A stretch of 6,761 nt of DNA, taken from positions 1 to 6,761 of the forward strand of contig OMRS01000118.1 of NCBI GenBank assembly GCA_900313545.1, given 5' to 3'. How positions within the stretch are numbered: the stretch's first letter is position 1; each line of letters starts with the position of its first letter. The notes under the pieces are model-generated. The model saw only the letters and a program-made list of their open reading frames with translations. It was not told where the DNA came from and ran no database searches. The translations under genes and the position numbers were made by a program. Of this stretch, positions 1 through 5,613 are shown piece after piece. This DNA comes from an uncultured Eubacteriales bacterium. GTDB lineage: Bacteria; Bacillota_A; Clostridia; Christensenellales; Aristaeellaceae.

Positions 1-9
1 ATTGGTTTA

Positions 10-38
10 ATTATAATATATTATTCTCAATTTGTCAA
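10..38 (-). promoter_or_regulatory. Perfect consensus sigma-A promoter firing leftwards out of the window
   Basis: Read on the minus strand, TTGACA (33-38) is followed by exactly 17 nt and then TATAAT (10-15). Both hexamers match the housekeeping sigma consensus at 6/6, with optimal spacing. Transcription would start near position 3 and run off the left edge, so the gene it drives is not visible. It lies downstream of the terminator at 89-120, which makes it an independent transcription unit from the dCMP deaminase. The AT-rich sequence upstream of the -35 could also act as an UP element. The match is seen directly; activity is inferred. Confidence 0.8.
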
Positions 39-46
39 CATTTGAG

Positions 47-78
47 ATTAACAAAATAAGGTCAAGATTTTTGTTAAT
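47..78. repeat. 10-bp perfect inverted repeat upstream of the leftward promoter (candidate operator)
   Basis: ATTAACAAAA (47-56) and TTTTGTTAAT (69-78) are exact reverse complements separated by 12 nt. The repeat lies 9 to 40 nt behind the -35 hexamer of the leftward promoter at 10-38, where activators or UP-element contacts usually sit. There is no T-tract placement or GC stem that would make it a terminator. A second, shorter inverted repeat, TCTCAA (25-30) and TTGAGA (42-47), straddles the -35 hexamer itself and would suit a repressor. AT-rich DNA produces such repeats by chance fairly easily, so the operator role is inferred. Confidence 0.45.
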
Positions 79-88
79 TATACCTATG

Positions 89-120
89 AAAAAAAGGCCC
101 TGCCCTTCAGCAAAGCCTTT
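89..120 (-). terminator. Rho-independent terminator of the dCMP deaminase transcript
   Basis: On the minus strand an 11-bp stem (arm at 110-120 pairing with arm at 93-103, including two G-T pairs) closes a 6-nt loop (104-109). Seven consecutive T residues are read across 95-89, the first three of them inside the stem. This is a textbook intrinsic terminator, placed 125 nt after the stop codon of the leftward deaminase gene. On the plus strand the stem is not followed by a good T-run, so it appears one-directional. The 121-245 stretch between the stop codon and the stem shows no gene; a small 5-bp hairpin at 204-218 has no T-tract. Confidence 0.88.
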
Positions 121-245
121 ATCTATATAGGTTCGCGTCTGTGAATAGTAACGCTCTGGCTTTGAGGTTTTGCGGTGGTTTTGTGTAGCCTGTGTTATGT
201 GCGGGCTTGCCCAAAGCCGGGACAGGTCGGGAAGACAGCACCTTC

Positions 246-680
246 TTATTCGCTGCTGTCGGCGGCTTCGATGGATTGCCCCGGATGGTTCTTGAAGACC
301 CGGCGTATCCGGGCGTTTTTGATCATGCGGCTGCACATCAGGCAGCACTCCGTGTCGATGGGCGTTCCGTCTTCCCAGCCAAAGACGTACATATCCGCCC
401 CGATCATGTCAGAGCGGTTCCCGTTGATGATGCTGTTGGCTTCCGCATGGACAGCCTTGCACAGTTCATACCGTTCGCCGTGGGGAACACCCAGCCGCTG
501 GCGCTCACAGTATCCCAGATCTGAGCAGTTGTCCTCTCCCCTGCAGGCTCCGTTGTACCCCGTGGAAACGATGACATCGTCCTTGACGATCACGGCGCCG
601 TACTGGCGCCGCAGACAGGTGGACCTGCGTGCCACCTCCGAGGCGATTTTCATATAGTACTGCTGCTTGCTGGGACGCAT
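246..680 (-). CDS. Deoxycytidylate (dCMP) deaminase, ComEB-like
   Basis: This 144-residue cytosolic zinc enzyme is predicted to deaminate dCMP to dUMP, supplying the precursor for thymidylate synthase. The zinc and catalytic signature is clear: His78-Ala-Glu80, then Cys113-x2-Cys116. Glu80 would be the proton shuttle, and His78, Cys113 and Cys116 the zinc ligands. The Cys- and Gly-rich segment at residues 42-74 (Gly-Tyr-Asn-Gly near 41-44, Cys52, Cys58, Cys74) is typical of the dCMP deaminase branch rather than free cytidine deaminases. The usual Pro before the first Cys of the PCxxC motif is replaced by Cys112. The start is fixed by a strong ribosome site, AGGAAGGGAG (688-697), 7 nt upstream. 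The gene is transcribed alone, divergently from the DUF512 operon, from the promoter at 763-791, and ends at the terminator at 89-120. Length is normal for the clostridial form. Cytidine or tRNA deamination is much less likely. Confidence 0.92.
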   Translation of the reverse strand: MRPSKQQYYMKIASEVARRSTCLRRQYGAVIVKDDVIVSTGYNGACRGEDNCSDLGYCERQRLGVPHGERYELCKAVHAEANSIINGNRSDMIGADMYVFGWEDGTPIDTECCLMCSRMIKNARIRRVFKNHPGQSIEAADSSE

Positions 681-762
681 GTCGACACTCCCTTCCTGCG
701 GTTATTTGGCGGTGCGGGAGGCTGCGGATCCCGCTGCCTCGCAAACTGCCGACCGTGTGCAC

Positions 763-791
763 ATTTTACTTCATGAAGGTTCCTCCGTCAA
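763..791 (-). promoter_or_regulatory. Promoter of the dCMP deaminase gene
   Basis: On the minus strand, TTGACG (786-791, 5/6 match) is followed by a 17-nt spacer and TAAAAT (763-768, 5/6 match). Transcription would begin near 756, giving a leader of about 75 nt before the ATG at 680. The -35 box overlaps the perfect palindrome AAACGCGTTT (790-799) by two bases, which could be a protein-binding site but is short. Confidence 0.72.
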
Positions 792-823
792 ACGCGTTTC
801 ATGCCGGCGGAGCGGCCCTTTTC

Positions 824-853
824 TTTTCATTTTATTTGGAAGTATGGTAGAAT
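824..853 (+). promoter_or_regulatory. Extended -10 promoter of the DUF512/uronate/der operon
   Basis: TAGAAT (848-853, 5/6 match to TATAAT) is preceded by TGG (845-847), giving the TGn extended -10 element. The best -35 is weak (TTTTCA at 824-829, 18-nt spacer), as is common for extended -10 promoters. The start would be near 860, about 70 nt before the ATG at 930. No better promoter is visible in the short gaps further down the operon, so this one probably serves all six genes. It is back to back with the deaminase promoter, with about 35 bp between their -35 regions. Confidence 0.55.
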
Positions 854-897
854 AAGCGGACATTCGGGAAAGCGGGTTTCTGGACTATTTCCGCCTG

Positions 898-919
898 CCT
901 TCCCGTCGACGGAAAGGAG
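898..919 (+). promoter_or_regulatory. Ribosome-binding site inside a potential leader hairpin
   Basis: The Shine-Dalgarno GGAAAGGAG (911-919) lies 10 nt before the ATG at 930 and decides that start. Its AAAGG portion can pair with the upstream segment 898-905, forming an 8-position stem (7 pairs, one C-A mismatch at 902/913) around a TCGA tetraloop (906-909). An alternative stem pairs TTTCCG (888-893) with CGGAAA (910-915). Both would hide part of the ribosome site, so translation of the first gene might be limited or conditional. The pairing is seen in sequence; a regulatory role is inferred. Confidence 0.4.
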
Positions 920-929
920 TCTGCCCCCT

Positions 930-2249
930 ATGCCCCAGCGCATCGCATCTGTCTCCCCCCGCAGCCTGGCGCAGCGGCACGGGATCACAGCCGGTGAACA
1001 GCTTGTGTCCATCAACGGCATCCCGGTTCTTGACCTGGTGGATTATCAGTATCTCATTTCAAGGCCGGACCTGGCTGTGGAAGTGGAGGCCCTGGACGGC
1101 CAGCGGCGGACGCTGCACATCCACAAGCATACGGAGGAATCCCTGGGCCTCACCCTGGAGTCCGGCCTGATGAGTCACCCGAACACCTGCGCCAACCACT
1201 GCATTTTCTGCTTTATTGAACAGATGCCTCCCCATATGCGGGAAAGCCTGTATGTGCGGGATGATGACTGGCGGCTTTCCCTGATGGCCGGCAATTTTGT
1301 CACCCTGACCAACATGCCGGAATCCGAGATCCGCAGGATCATCGAGCGCAAGGCCAGCCCTATCTACATTTCCGTACACACCACCAACCCGGAACTCCGC
1401 CGGCAGATGCTGCACAACCGCCGCGCGGACCAGATCCTCACGCTGCTTGAGCGGTTTGCGTCCAACGGGATCTGCTTCCACTGCCAGATCGTGCTCTGCC
1501 CCGGCATCAATGACGGGGCGGAGCTTGAGCGGACGCTCTCGGACCTGTCGGCCTTTATTCCCCATGCCCTGAGCGCCGCCCTGGTTCCTGTGGGCCTGAC
1601 CCGCTTCCGGGAACACCTGACGCCCCTGAGGCCATATACCCGGGAGGAGGCAAGGGCGGTGATCAGAACCGCCCTCACCTTCCAGGAGACATTGCTCAGG
1701 CGCCACGGCACGCGCTTTGTCTTCCCCTCCGACGAATTCTTCCGGATTGCGGATCTGCCCATTCCGGAGGATGAGGCGTACGAGGACTATCCCCAGTATG
1801 AAAACGGAGTGGGACTGCTCAGACGCCTCTACGTGGAGTTCGAAGAGGCTTATCGGGATCTGGAGACCCCCCGGGCCCGCCCGCGCCGCGTCCTCATCGC
1901 CACAGGGACCTCTTTTGCCCCTTTCCTTCAGGATATGCTGGAGACCTTTCCCCTTCAGGAGCTCCAGGTGGAAGTCCTGCCTGTGGTCAACCGCTTTTTC
2001 GGGGAAACGGTCACGGTGACGGGACTGCTGACGGCCGGGGACGTTCTTGAGCAGATCCGGGGGCATGCGGCGGATGAACTGCTGATTTCGGAGACCATGC
2101 TGCGAAGCGGAGAGGATGTGTTCCTGGACAACGTGACCCTTGAGGCATTTGAGGAGGCGGCCTGTCTGCCGGTGCGCGTGGTGCTCAATGACGGCGGCGA
2201 TCTGCTGTGCGCACTGCTGGGCCAGGACCCGGAGAGCGAAGCTCCCTGA
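930..2249 (+). CDS. DUF512 family protein with PDZ-like domain and radical-SAM-type iron-sulfur motif
   Basis: The protein has 439 residues. Residues 1-60 form a PDZ-like segment (Gly-Ile-Thr-Ala-Gly-Glu, then Val-Ser-Ile-Asn-Gly near 26-30). Next comes Cys87-x3-Cys91-x2-Cys94, the expected [4Fe-4S]/S-adenosylmethionine motif, followed directly by Phe-Ile-Glu-Gln-Met-Pro. The DUF512 landmarks follow: Arg-Asp-Asp-Asp-Trp-Arg-Leu-Ser (110-117), Ser-Asp-Glu-Phe-Phe (267-271), Pro-Gln-Tyr-Glu-Asn-Gly-Val-Gly (288-295) and Asn-Arg-Phe-Phe-Gly-Glu-Thr-Val (354-361). Length is usual for the family. The reaction is not known; a cytosolic iron-sulfur enzyme is the safe description. An in-frame start at 801 is rejected because it lacks a ribosome site and lies upstream of the promoter. 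The family commonly neighbours der in Clostridia. Here four genes separate them. The next gene follows after 46 nt with no terminator. Confidence 0.9.
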   Translation: MPQRIASVSPRSLAQRHGITAGEQLVSINGIPVLDLVDYQYLISRPDLAVEVEALDGQRRTLHIHKHTEESLGLTLESGLMSHPNTCANHCIFCFIEQMPPHMRESLYVRDDDWRLSLMAGNFVTLTNMPESEIRRIIERKASPIYISVHTTNPELRRQMLHNRRADQILTLLERFASNGICFHCQIVLCPGINDGAELERTLSDLSAFIPHALSAALVPVGLTRFREHLTPLRPYTREEARAVIRTALTFQETLLRRHGTRFVFPSDEFFRIADLPIPEDEAYEDYPQYENGVGLLRRLYVEFEEAYRDLETPRARPRRVLIATGTSFAPFLQDMLETFPLQELQVEVLPVVNRFFGETVTVTGLLTAGDVLEQIRGHAADELLISETMLRSGEDVFLDNVTLEAFEEAACLPVRVVLNDGGDLLCALLGQDPESEAP

Positions 2250-2295
2250 ATTCCGGAGAAACTGAATAACCTGAAGAACCACTGCGGAGAGAACC

Positions 2296-3390
2296 ATGAA
2301 ACAACAGATTGATCTGAACGGAAAAACCATTTTGGTGACCGGAAGCCCGGGATTTATCGGGGCGAATCTGGTGCTGCGGCTGCTGGGAGAGATGTCAGGC
2401 GGCACCATCGTGTCCCTGGACAACATGAACGGCTACTATGATCCGAAGCTCAAGGAGTATCGGGCCTCCCTGATCGAGGAAGCGGCCCGGGCCTCCGCGG
2501 TCAGGCACGTGTTTGTGCGGGGTGACCTGGCGGACCGGGACCTCATCGACCGCCTGTTTGCCGCCCATGACTTTGACGTGGTTGTCAATCTCGCGGCACA
2601 GGCCGGCGTGCGCTACAGCATCGATCATCCGGATGTGTACATCGAATCCAACCTGATCGGATTTTACAATATCCTGGAGGCCTGCAGACATGCCTCGGAC
2701 AACGGACGCCCCGGCGTGTCCCACCTGGTGTATGCCAGCAGTTCTTCCGTTTATGGCGGGAACCAGAAGGTGCCGTTTTCGACCTCAGATCCCGTTGACC
2801 ATCCCGTCAGCCTCTATGCGGCCACCAAGAAAAGCAATGAACTGCTGGCCCATGCCTATGCCAAGCTGTATGACATCCCGTGCACGGGCCTGCGCTTTTT
2901 CACGGTCTACGGGCCTGCGGGAAGACCGGACATGTTCTACTATTCCGCCACGCAGAAGCTGGTCGCGGGAGAGAAGATCCGTATCTTCAACTACGGCAAC
3001 ATGAAACGGGATTTCACCTACGTGGATGACATCGTGGAGGGAATTGTGCGGGTGATGCGCGGCGCGCCGCAGCGCCGGACAGGCGCGGACGGGCTGCCCA
3101 TCCCTCCCTACAGCCTCTACAACATCGGCGGCGGGACCCCCGAGAACCTGCTGGACTTTGTCGCGACGCTCCAGGAGGAACTGGTGCGGGCAGGGGTACT
3201 GGAGAAAGACTATGACTTTGAGGGCCACCGGGAGCTGGTGGGCATGCAGCCGGGAGATGTGCCGGTGACCTATGCGGACAGCGGAGACCTGGAACGGGAT
3301 TACGGGTTCCGTCCATCCATCGATATCCGGACGGGTCTGCGGCGGTTTTGCCAGTGGTATGCCAGCTATTCCCGGAAAGCCGGAGAATAG
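2296..3390 (+). CDS. NAD-dependent UDP-sugar epimerase, UDP-glucuronate 4-epimerase type
   Basis: This 364-residue extended short-chain dehydrogenase/reductase probably interconverts UDP-glucuronate and UDP-galacturonate by transient oxidation at C4. It has the NAD-binding Gly16-x2-Gly19-x2-Gly22 Rossmann motif, Asp42-Asn-Met after the second strand, Asn98-Leu-Ala-Ala-Gln-Ala-Gly-Val-Arg-Tyr-Ser, the Ser run at 148-151, and catalytic Tyr174-x3-Lys178. Two stretches, Leu-Arg-Phe-Phe-Thr-Val-Tyr-Gly-Pro (199-207) and Met-Gln-Pro-Gly-Asp-Val-Pro-x-Thr-Tyr-Ala-Asp (317-328), are characteristic of UDP-glucuronate 4-epimerases more than of GalE. There is no membrane anchor. GGAGAG (2286-2291) serves the ATG. 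Next to a uronate-type kinase and a nucleotidyltransferase, its job is likely to connect UDP-galacturonate with UDP-glucuronate, either to feed glycan synthesis or to salvage uronates. UDP-glucose/UDP-galactose or UDP-GlcNAc 4-epimerase activity is the main alternative. Confidence 0.85.
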   Translation: MKQQIDLNGKTILVTGSPGFIGANLVLRLLGEMSGGTIVSLDNMNGYYDPKLKEYRASLIEEAARASAVRHVFVRGDLADRDLIDRLFAAHDFDVVVNLAAQAGVRYSIDHPDVYIESNLIGFYNILEACRHASDNGRPGVSHLVYASSSSVYGGNQKVPFSTSDPVDHPVSLYAATKKSNELLAHAYAKLYDIPCTGLRFFTVYGPAGRPDMFYYSATQKLVAGEKIRIFNYGNMKRDFTYVDDIVEGIVRVMRGAPQRRTGADGLPIPPYSLYNIGGGTPENLLDFVATLQEELVRAGVLEKDYDFEGHRELVGMQPGDVPVTYADSGDLERDYGFRPSIDIRTGLRRFCQWYASYSRKAGE

Positions 3391-3440
3391 CTCCGTAAAC
3401 GTTCCCCTCACGATTCTGTCAAGGAAAGAGGTTTGTGCGG

Positions 3441-4616
3441 ATGCGCTGTGACATCAAATACAAGGAACTATACAACCGTTTCCCCGAGAACATCGTCTTC
3501 TGCGGCTACCGTATCGCGCCGCTGGGAGCGCATATCGACCATCAGGCAGGCAAGATTCTGGGATGCGCCATTGACAAGGGCATCCATATCGCCTACAGTC
3601 GGAAGAATTCCGGCATCTGCGAGCTGCATTCCCTGAATTTCCCGGAAAAGAGGGCCCAGTTCCATGTGAATGACATCCCGGACTCCAAAGTGGGAGACTG
3701 GGCAGACCACTGCCGTGGTGCGGCAAAGATGCTGGGAGAACAGTATCCCCTGCGCTATGGTATTTCCGGCGTCATTGAAGGGGAGCTGCCCATTGGCGGC
3801 CTGAGCAGCAGCGCTTCCGTGATCATCGCATTCCTCACCGCCCTGGCGGCGGTGAACCGGATTTCCCTGGATGACTGGGAGATGATCATGATGGCCAAGA
3901 AGGCTGAGAATGCGTATGTGGGCGTGAACTGCGGCAAGCTGGACCAGAGCTGTGAGGTGCTCGGACGCAGGGACCGCTGGCTGTATCTGGACTGCGCCGA
4001 TGATTCCTATACCCTGGTATCCGGGACGGACAGGCCCTATGCCTTTGCCGTGTTCTTTTCCGGCCTGGAGAGGAGCCTGGCCAACAGTGCGTACAATCTC
4101 CGGCAGGATGAGTGCAAGGCGGCGGCCTACAGCCTCCTTGCCCATGCAGGAATGTCCTATGGCAAGTTCCGGGACACCGTCCTGCGGGATGTGCCCTACG
4201 CTGTGTTTGAGGAGTACGGGGACCGTTTGCCCGATGCCTTCCGAAAGCGGGCCACCCATTTCTTTACGGAGCTTGCCCGGGTGGAACAGGGTGTGGATGC
4301 ATGGCGCTCCGGGAACCTGGAGGAATTCGGACGCCTGATCTTTGAATCCGGCAGATCCAGCATCGTCAACTATGAATGCGGCTGTCCGGAACTGATTCGG
4401 CTCTATGAGATCATGACGGACACCGACGGCATCTATGGCGGGCGCTTCAGCGGCGCCGGCTTCAAGGGCTGCTGCATGGCCCTGATCGATCCGGCAAAGA
4501 CGGAATCCGTGATGCGCCATGTGGAGGAAGCGTACCTGAAGTCGTTCCCCGGACTGCGGGGAAAGTATATGGGCGCGCTGTGCGCGCTGGCGGACGGAGT
4601 GGGGGCGGTACTGTGA
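3441..4616 (+). CDS. GHMP kinase, probable galacturonokinase (galactokinase family)
   Basis: This 391-residue cytosolic ATP-dependent sugar-1-kinase has all three GHMP motifs. Motif 1 (residues 23-34) reads Tyr-Arg-Ile-Ala-Pro-Leu-Gly-Ala-His-Ile-Asp-His. Motif 2 is the ATP loop Pro117-x3-Leu-Ser-Ser-Ser-Ala-Ser126. Motif 3 is Gly334-Arg-Phe-Ser-Gly-Ala-Gly-Phe-Lys-Gly (334-343). Asp168, in Lys-Leu-Asp-Gln-Ser, matches the galactokinase catalytic Asp. Galactokinases carry Gly-Glu-His-Thr-Asp-Tyr in motif 1; here Glu is Ala30 and Tyr is His34. That pattern, and the segment Ser-Gly-Asn-Leu-Glu-Glu-Phe-Gly (290-297) followed by Asn-Tyr-Glu-Cys-Gly (310-314), matches the plant galacturonokinase as I remember it. 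The predicted reaction is D-galacturonate plus ATP to galacturonate-1-phosphate. The ATG at 3441 is chosen over an in-frame GTG at 3435 because the AAGAGG site (3426-3431) is 9 nt from the former and only 3 nt from the latter. The next gene overlaps its stop. An automated label of plain galactokinase is likely but probably wrong. Confidence 0.72.
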   Translation: MRCDIKYKELYNRFPENIVFCGYRIAPLGAHIDHQAGKILGCAIDKGIHIAYSRKNSGICELHSLNFPEKRAQFHVNDIPDSKVGDWADHCRGAAKMLGEQYPLRYGISGVIEGELPIGGLSSSASVIIAFLTALAAVNRISLDDWEMIMMAKKAENAYVGVNCGKLDQSCEVLGRRDRWLYLDCADDSYTLVSGTDRPYAFAVFFSGLERSLANSAYNLRQDECKAAAYSLLAHAGMSYGKFRDTVLRDVPYAVFEEYGDRLPDAFRKRATHFFTELARVEQGVDAWRSGNLEEFGRLIFESGRSSIVNYECGCPELIRLYEIMTDTDGIYGGRFSGAGFKGCCMALIDPAKTESVMRHVEEAYLKSFPGLRGKYMGALCALADGVGAVL

Positions 4617-5353
4617 AAGCGATTCTTCTGGCGGCAGGGTATGCCACAAGGCTGTATCCCCTGACCCACGATTTTCCCAAGCCGCTGCTTCCGGTGGGCG
4701 GAAAGCCGATTCTGGAATGGCTGGTGGAGGATGTGGGAGATGCGGTGGAGGAATTCATCGTGGTGACCAACCACAGGTTTTTCACGCATTTCTCCACATG
4801 GGCAAAGGGACTTGACTACAACATCCGGGTCCTTGATGATGGAACGGACTCCAATGAGACCCGGCTGGGCGCGGTCCGGGACATTGCTCTGGCCGCGACG
4901 CAGGAATGTGACTATCTGGTGATGGCCGGAGACAATGTGCTCTCCTTTTCCCTGCGGCCCTTTATCGCCTACAGCCGCAGCGTGGGGACCAGCTGCGTGA
5001 TGACCTATGAGGAAAACCGTCTTTCCGCCCTGAAGCGGACGGCGGTCATCACCGTGGACGGGACCGGCCTGATCACCAGCTATGAGGAAAAGCCGGAGGT
5101 GCCCAGAAACAACCTCGCCGTACCGCCTTTTTACATTTACCGCTACGAGGATATCCGGCGCATTCCGGAGGCGCTCTCTCAGGGCCTGAACCCGGATGCC
5201 CCGGGGTCTTTCGGAGTCTGGCTGAGCGCCAGGACACCGATGCATGCCTGGCGCATGCCGGGAGTGAGGCATGACATCGGGAACATGGCGTCCTATGAGG
5301 CGGTCAGGGACAGTTACAGGGGACCGGATTCAACCGGCAGGACAACACAGTGA
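4613..5353 (+). CDS. Sugar-1-phosphate nucleotidyltransferase (RmlA/GalU-like NTP transferase)
   Basis: This 246-residue protein is a minimal NTP_transferase fold that joins a sugar-1-phosphate to a nucleoside triphosphate, releasing pyrophosphate. The N-terminal loop is Leu5-Leu-Ala-Ala-Gly-Tyr-Ala-Thr-Arg13-Leu-Tyr-Pro-Leu-Thr, a variant of the usual Gly-x-Gly-Thr-Arg signature, followed by Phe-Pro-Lys23-Pro-Leu-Leu-Pro-Val. Ala-Gly-Asp107-Asn supplies the metal-binding Asp, Tyr-Glu-Glu-Lys160-Pro the sugar-binding loop, and His220-Asp-Ile-Gly the C-terminal motif. No hexapeptide-repeat or acyltransferase domain follows. The GTG start at 4613 overlaps the kinase stop (GTGA, 4613-4616), with a G-rich ribosome site at 4596-4605. 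An in-frame ATG at 4580 would add 11 unconserved residues inside the kinase gene. Translational coupling to the kinase suggests that it takes the kinase product, most simply making UDP-galacturonate. The nucleotide (UTP, dTTP or CTP) cannot be decided from sequence. Confidence 0.82.
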   Translation: MKAILLAAGYATRLYPLTHDFPKPLLPVGGKPILEWLVEDVGDAVEEFIVVTNHRFFTHFSTWAKGLDYNIRVLDDGTDSNETRLGAVRDIALAATQECDYLVMAGDNVLSFSLRPFIAYSRSVGTSCVMTYEENRLSALKRTAVITVDGTGLITSYEEKPEVPRNNLAVPPFYIYRYEDIRRIPEALSQGLNPDAPGSFGVWLSARTPMHAWRMPGVRHDIGNMASYEAVRDSYRGPDSTGRTTQ

Positions 5354-5364
5354 GGAGGATTTGC

Positions 5365-5613
5365 ATGACATACAAACTGAATCCCGAGGTTCGCAGGATT
5401 CTGAGCCCTGTAAGCATCACCTGGAACGGGACATCGGGAAACCGTGAGGACCGGCTGGAGCAGACCGCACCTGCGCAGCAGTGGCACTTTGCCAGCGGCG
5501 CTGATGCGGCAGAGGCGGTCTTTGACCGGCACTTCAATATCCTCAGCTACCGCGCATCAGGCGATACGGTGGACATTGTCGTGTACGAATTCATGGAACC
5601 TGCAGGAAGATAA
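5365..5613 (+). CDS. Small conserved-looking protein of unknown function
   Basis: This 82-residue protein matches no family I recognise. It starts Met-Thr-Tyr-Lys-Leu-Asn-Pro-Glu-Val-Arg-Arg-Ile and ends Val-Asp-Ile-Val-Val-Tyr-Glu-Phe-Met-Glu-Pro. It has no Cys, no signal peptide, no membrane segment and no coiled coil. The C-terminal half reads as a helix (Ala-Asp-Ala-Ala-Glu-Ala-Val-Phe-Asp) followed by two or three short strands, which suggests a small alpha/beta fold. The ATG at 5365 is preceded by GAGGAGG (5352-5358) at 6 nt. That site overlaps the TGA of the nucleotidyltransferase, so the two are probably coupled. An in-frame GTG at 5350 lies just upstream of the site and is rejected. 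The strong ribosome site and operon position argue that it is a real gene. It could be an accessory subunit or regulator of the sugar enzymes, or unrelated; the sequence does not decide. Confidence 0.75.
   Translation: MTYKLNPEVRRILSPVSITWNGTSGNREDRLEQTAPAQQWHFASGADAAEAVFDRHFNILSYRASGDTVDIVVYEFMEPAGR

Noticed and set aside
204..218. A 5-bp hairpin downstream of the deaminase stop codon as a terminator
   Set aside because: It has no T-tract on either strand; the real terminator is at 89-120.
7..348. A 113-codon minus-strand frame covering the deaminase 3' region and the terminator
   Set aside because: It overlaps the deaminase out of frame and runs through the intrinsic terminator and the leftward promoter. 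Its composition is not protein-like.
783..830. A rightward terminator or attenuator (stem CTCCG 783-787 with CGGAG 808-812, then a T-rich stretch)
   Set aside because: No rightward gene lies upstream, the loop is long, the T-run is 6 or more nt away and interrupted, and the stretch overlaps both promoters.
801..929. A longer N-terminus for the DUF512 protein from the ATG at 801
   Set aside because: This start lies upstream of the promoter -10 (848-853), has no ribosome site and adds unconserved residues. The ATG at 930 has a strong site.
1059..2426. A 455-codon open frame on the minus strand
   Set aside because: It lies antisense to the DUF512 gene and the start of the epimerase gene. Its translation has no recognisable motif, and the frame stays open because of GC-rich codon bias in the real genes.
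4580..4612. An upstream ATG start for the nucleotidyltransferase
   Set aside because: It would add 11 Gly/Arg-rich residues before the conserved first strand. The GTG at 4613 gives the usual family N-terminus and a 4-nt overlap with the kinase stop.
3468..4649. A 393-codon open frame on the minus strand
   Set aside because: It is a shadow of the GHMP kinase, which has all three family motifs on the plus strand. The antisense translation is His/Gln/Gly-rich and shows no family.
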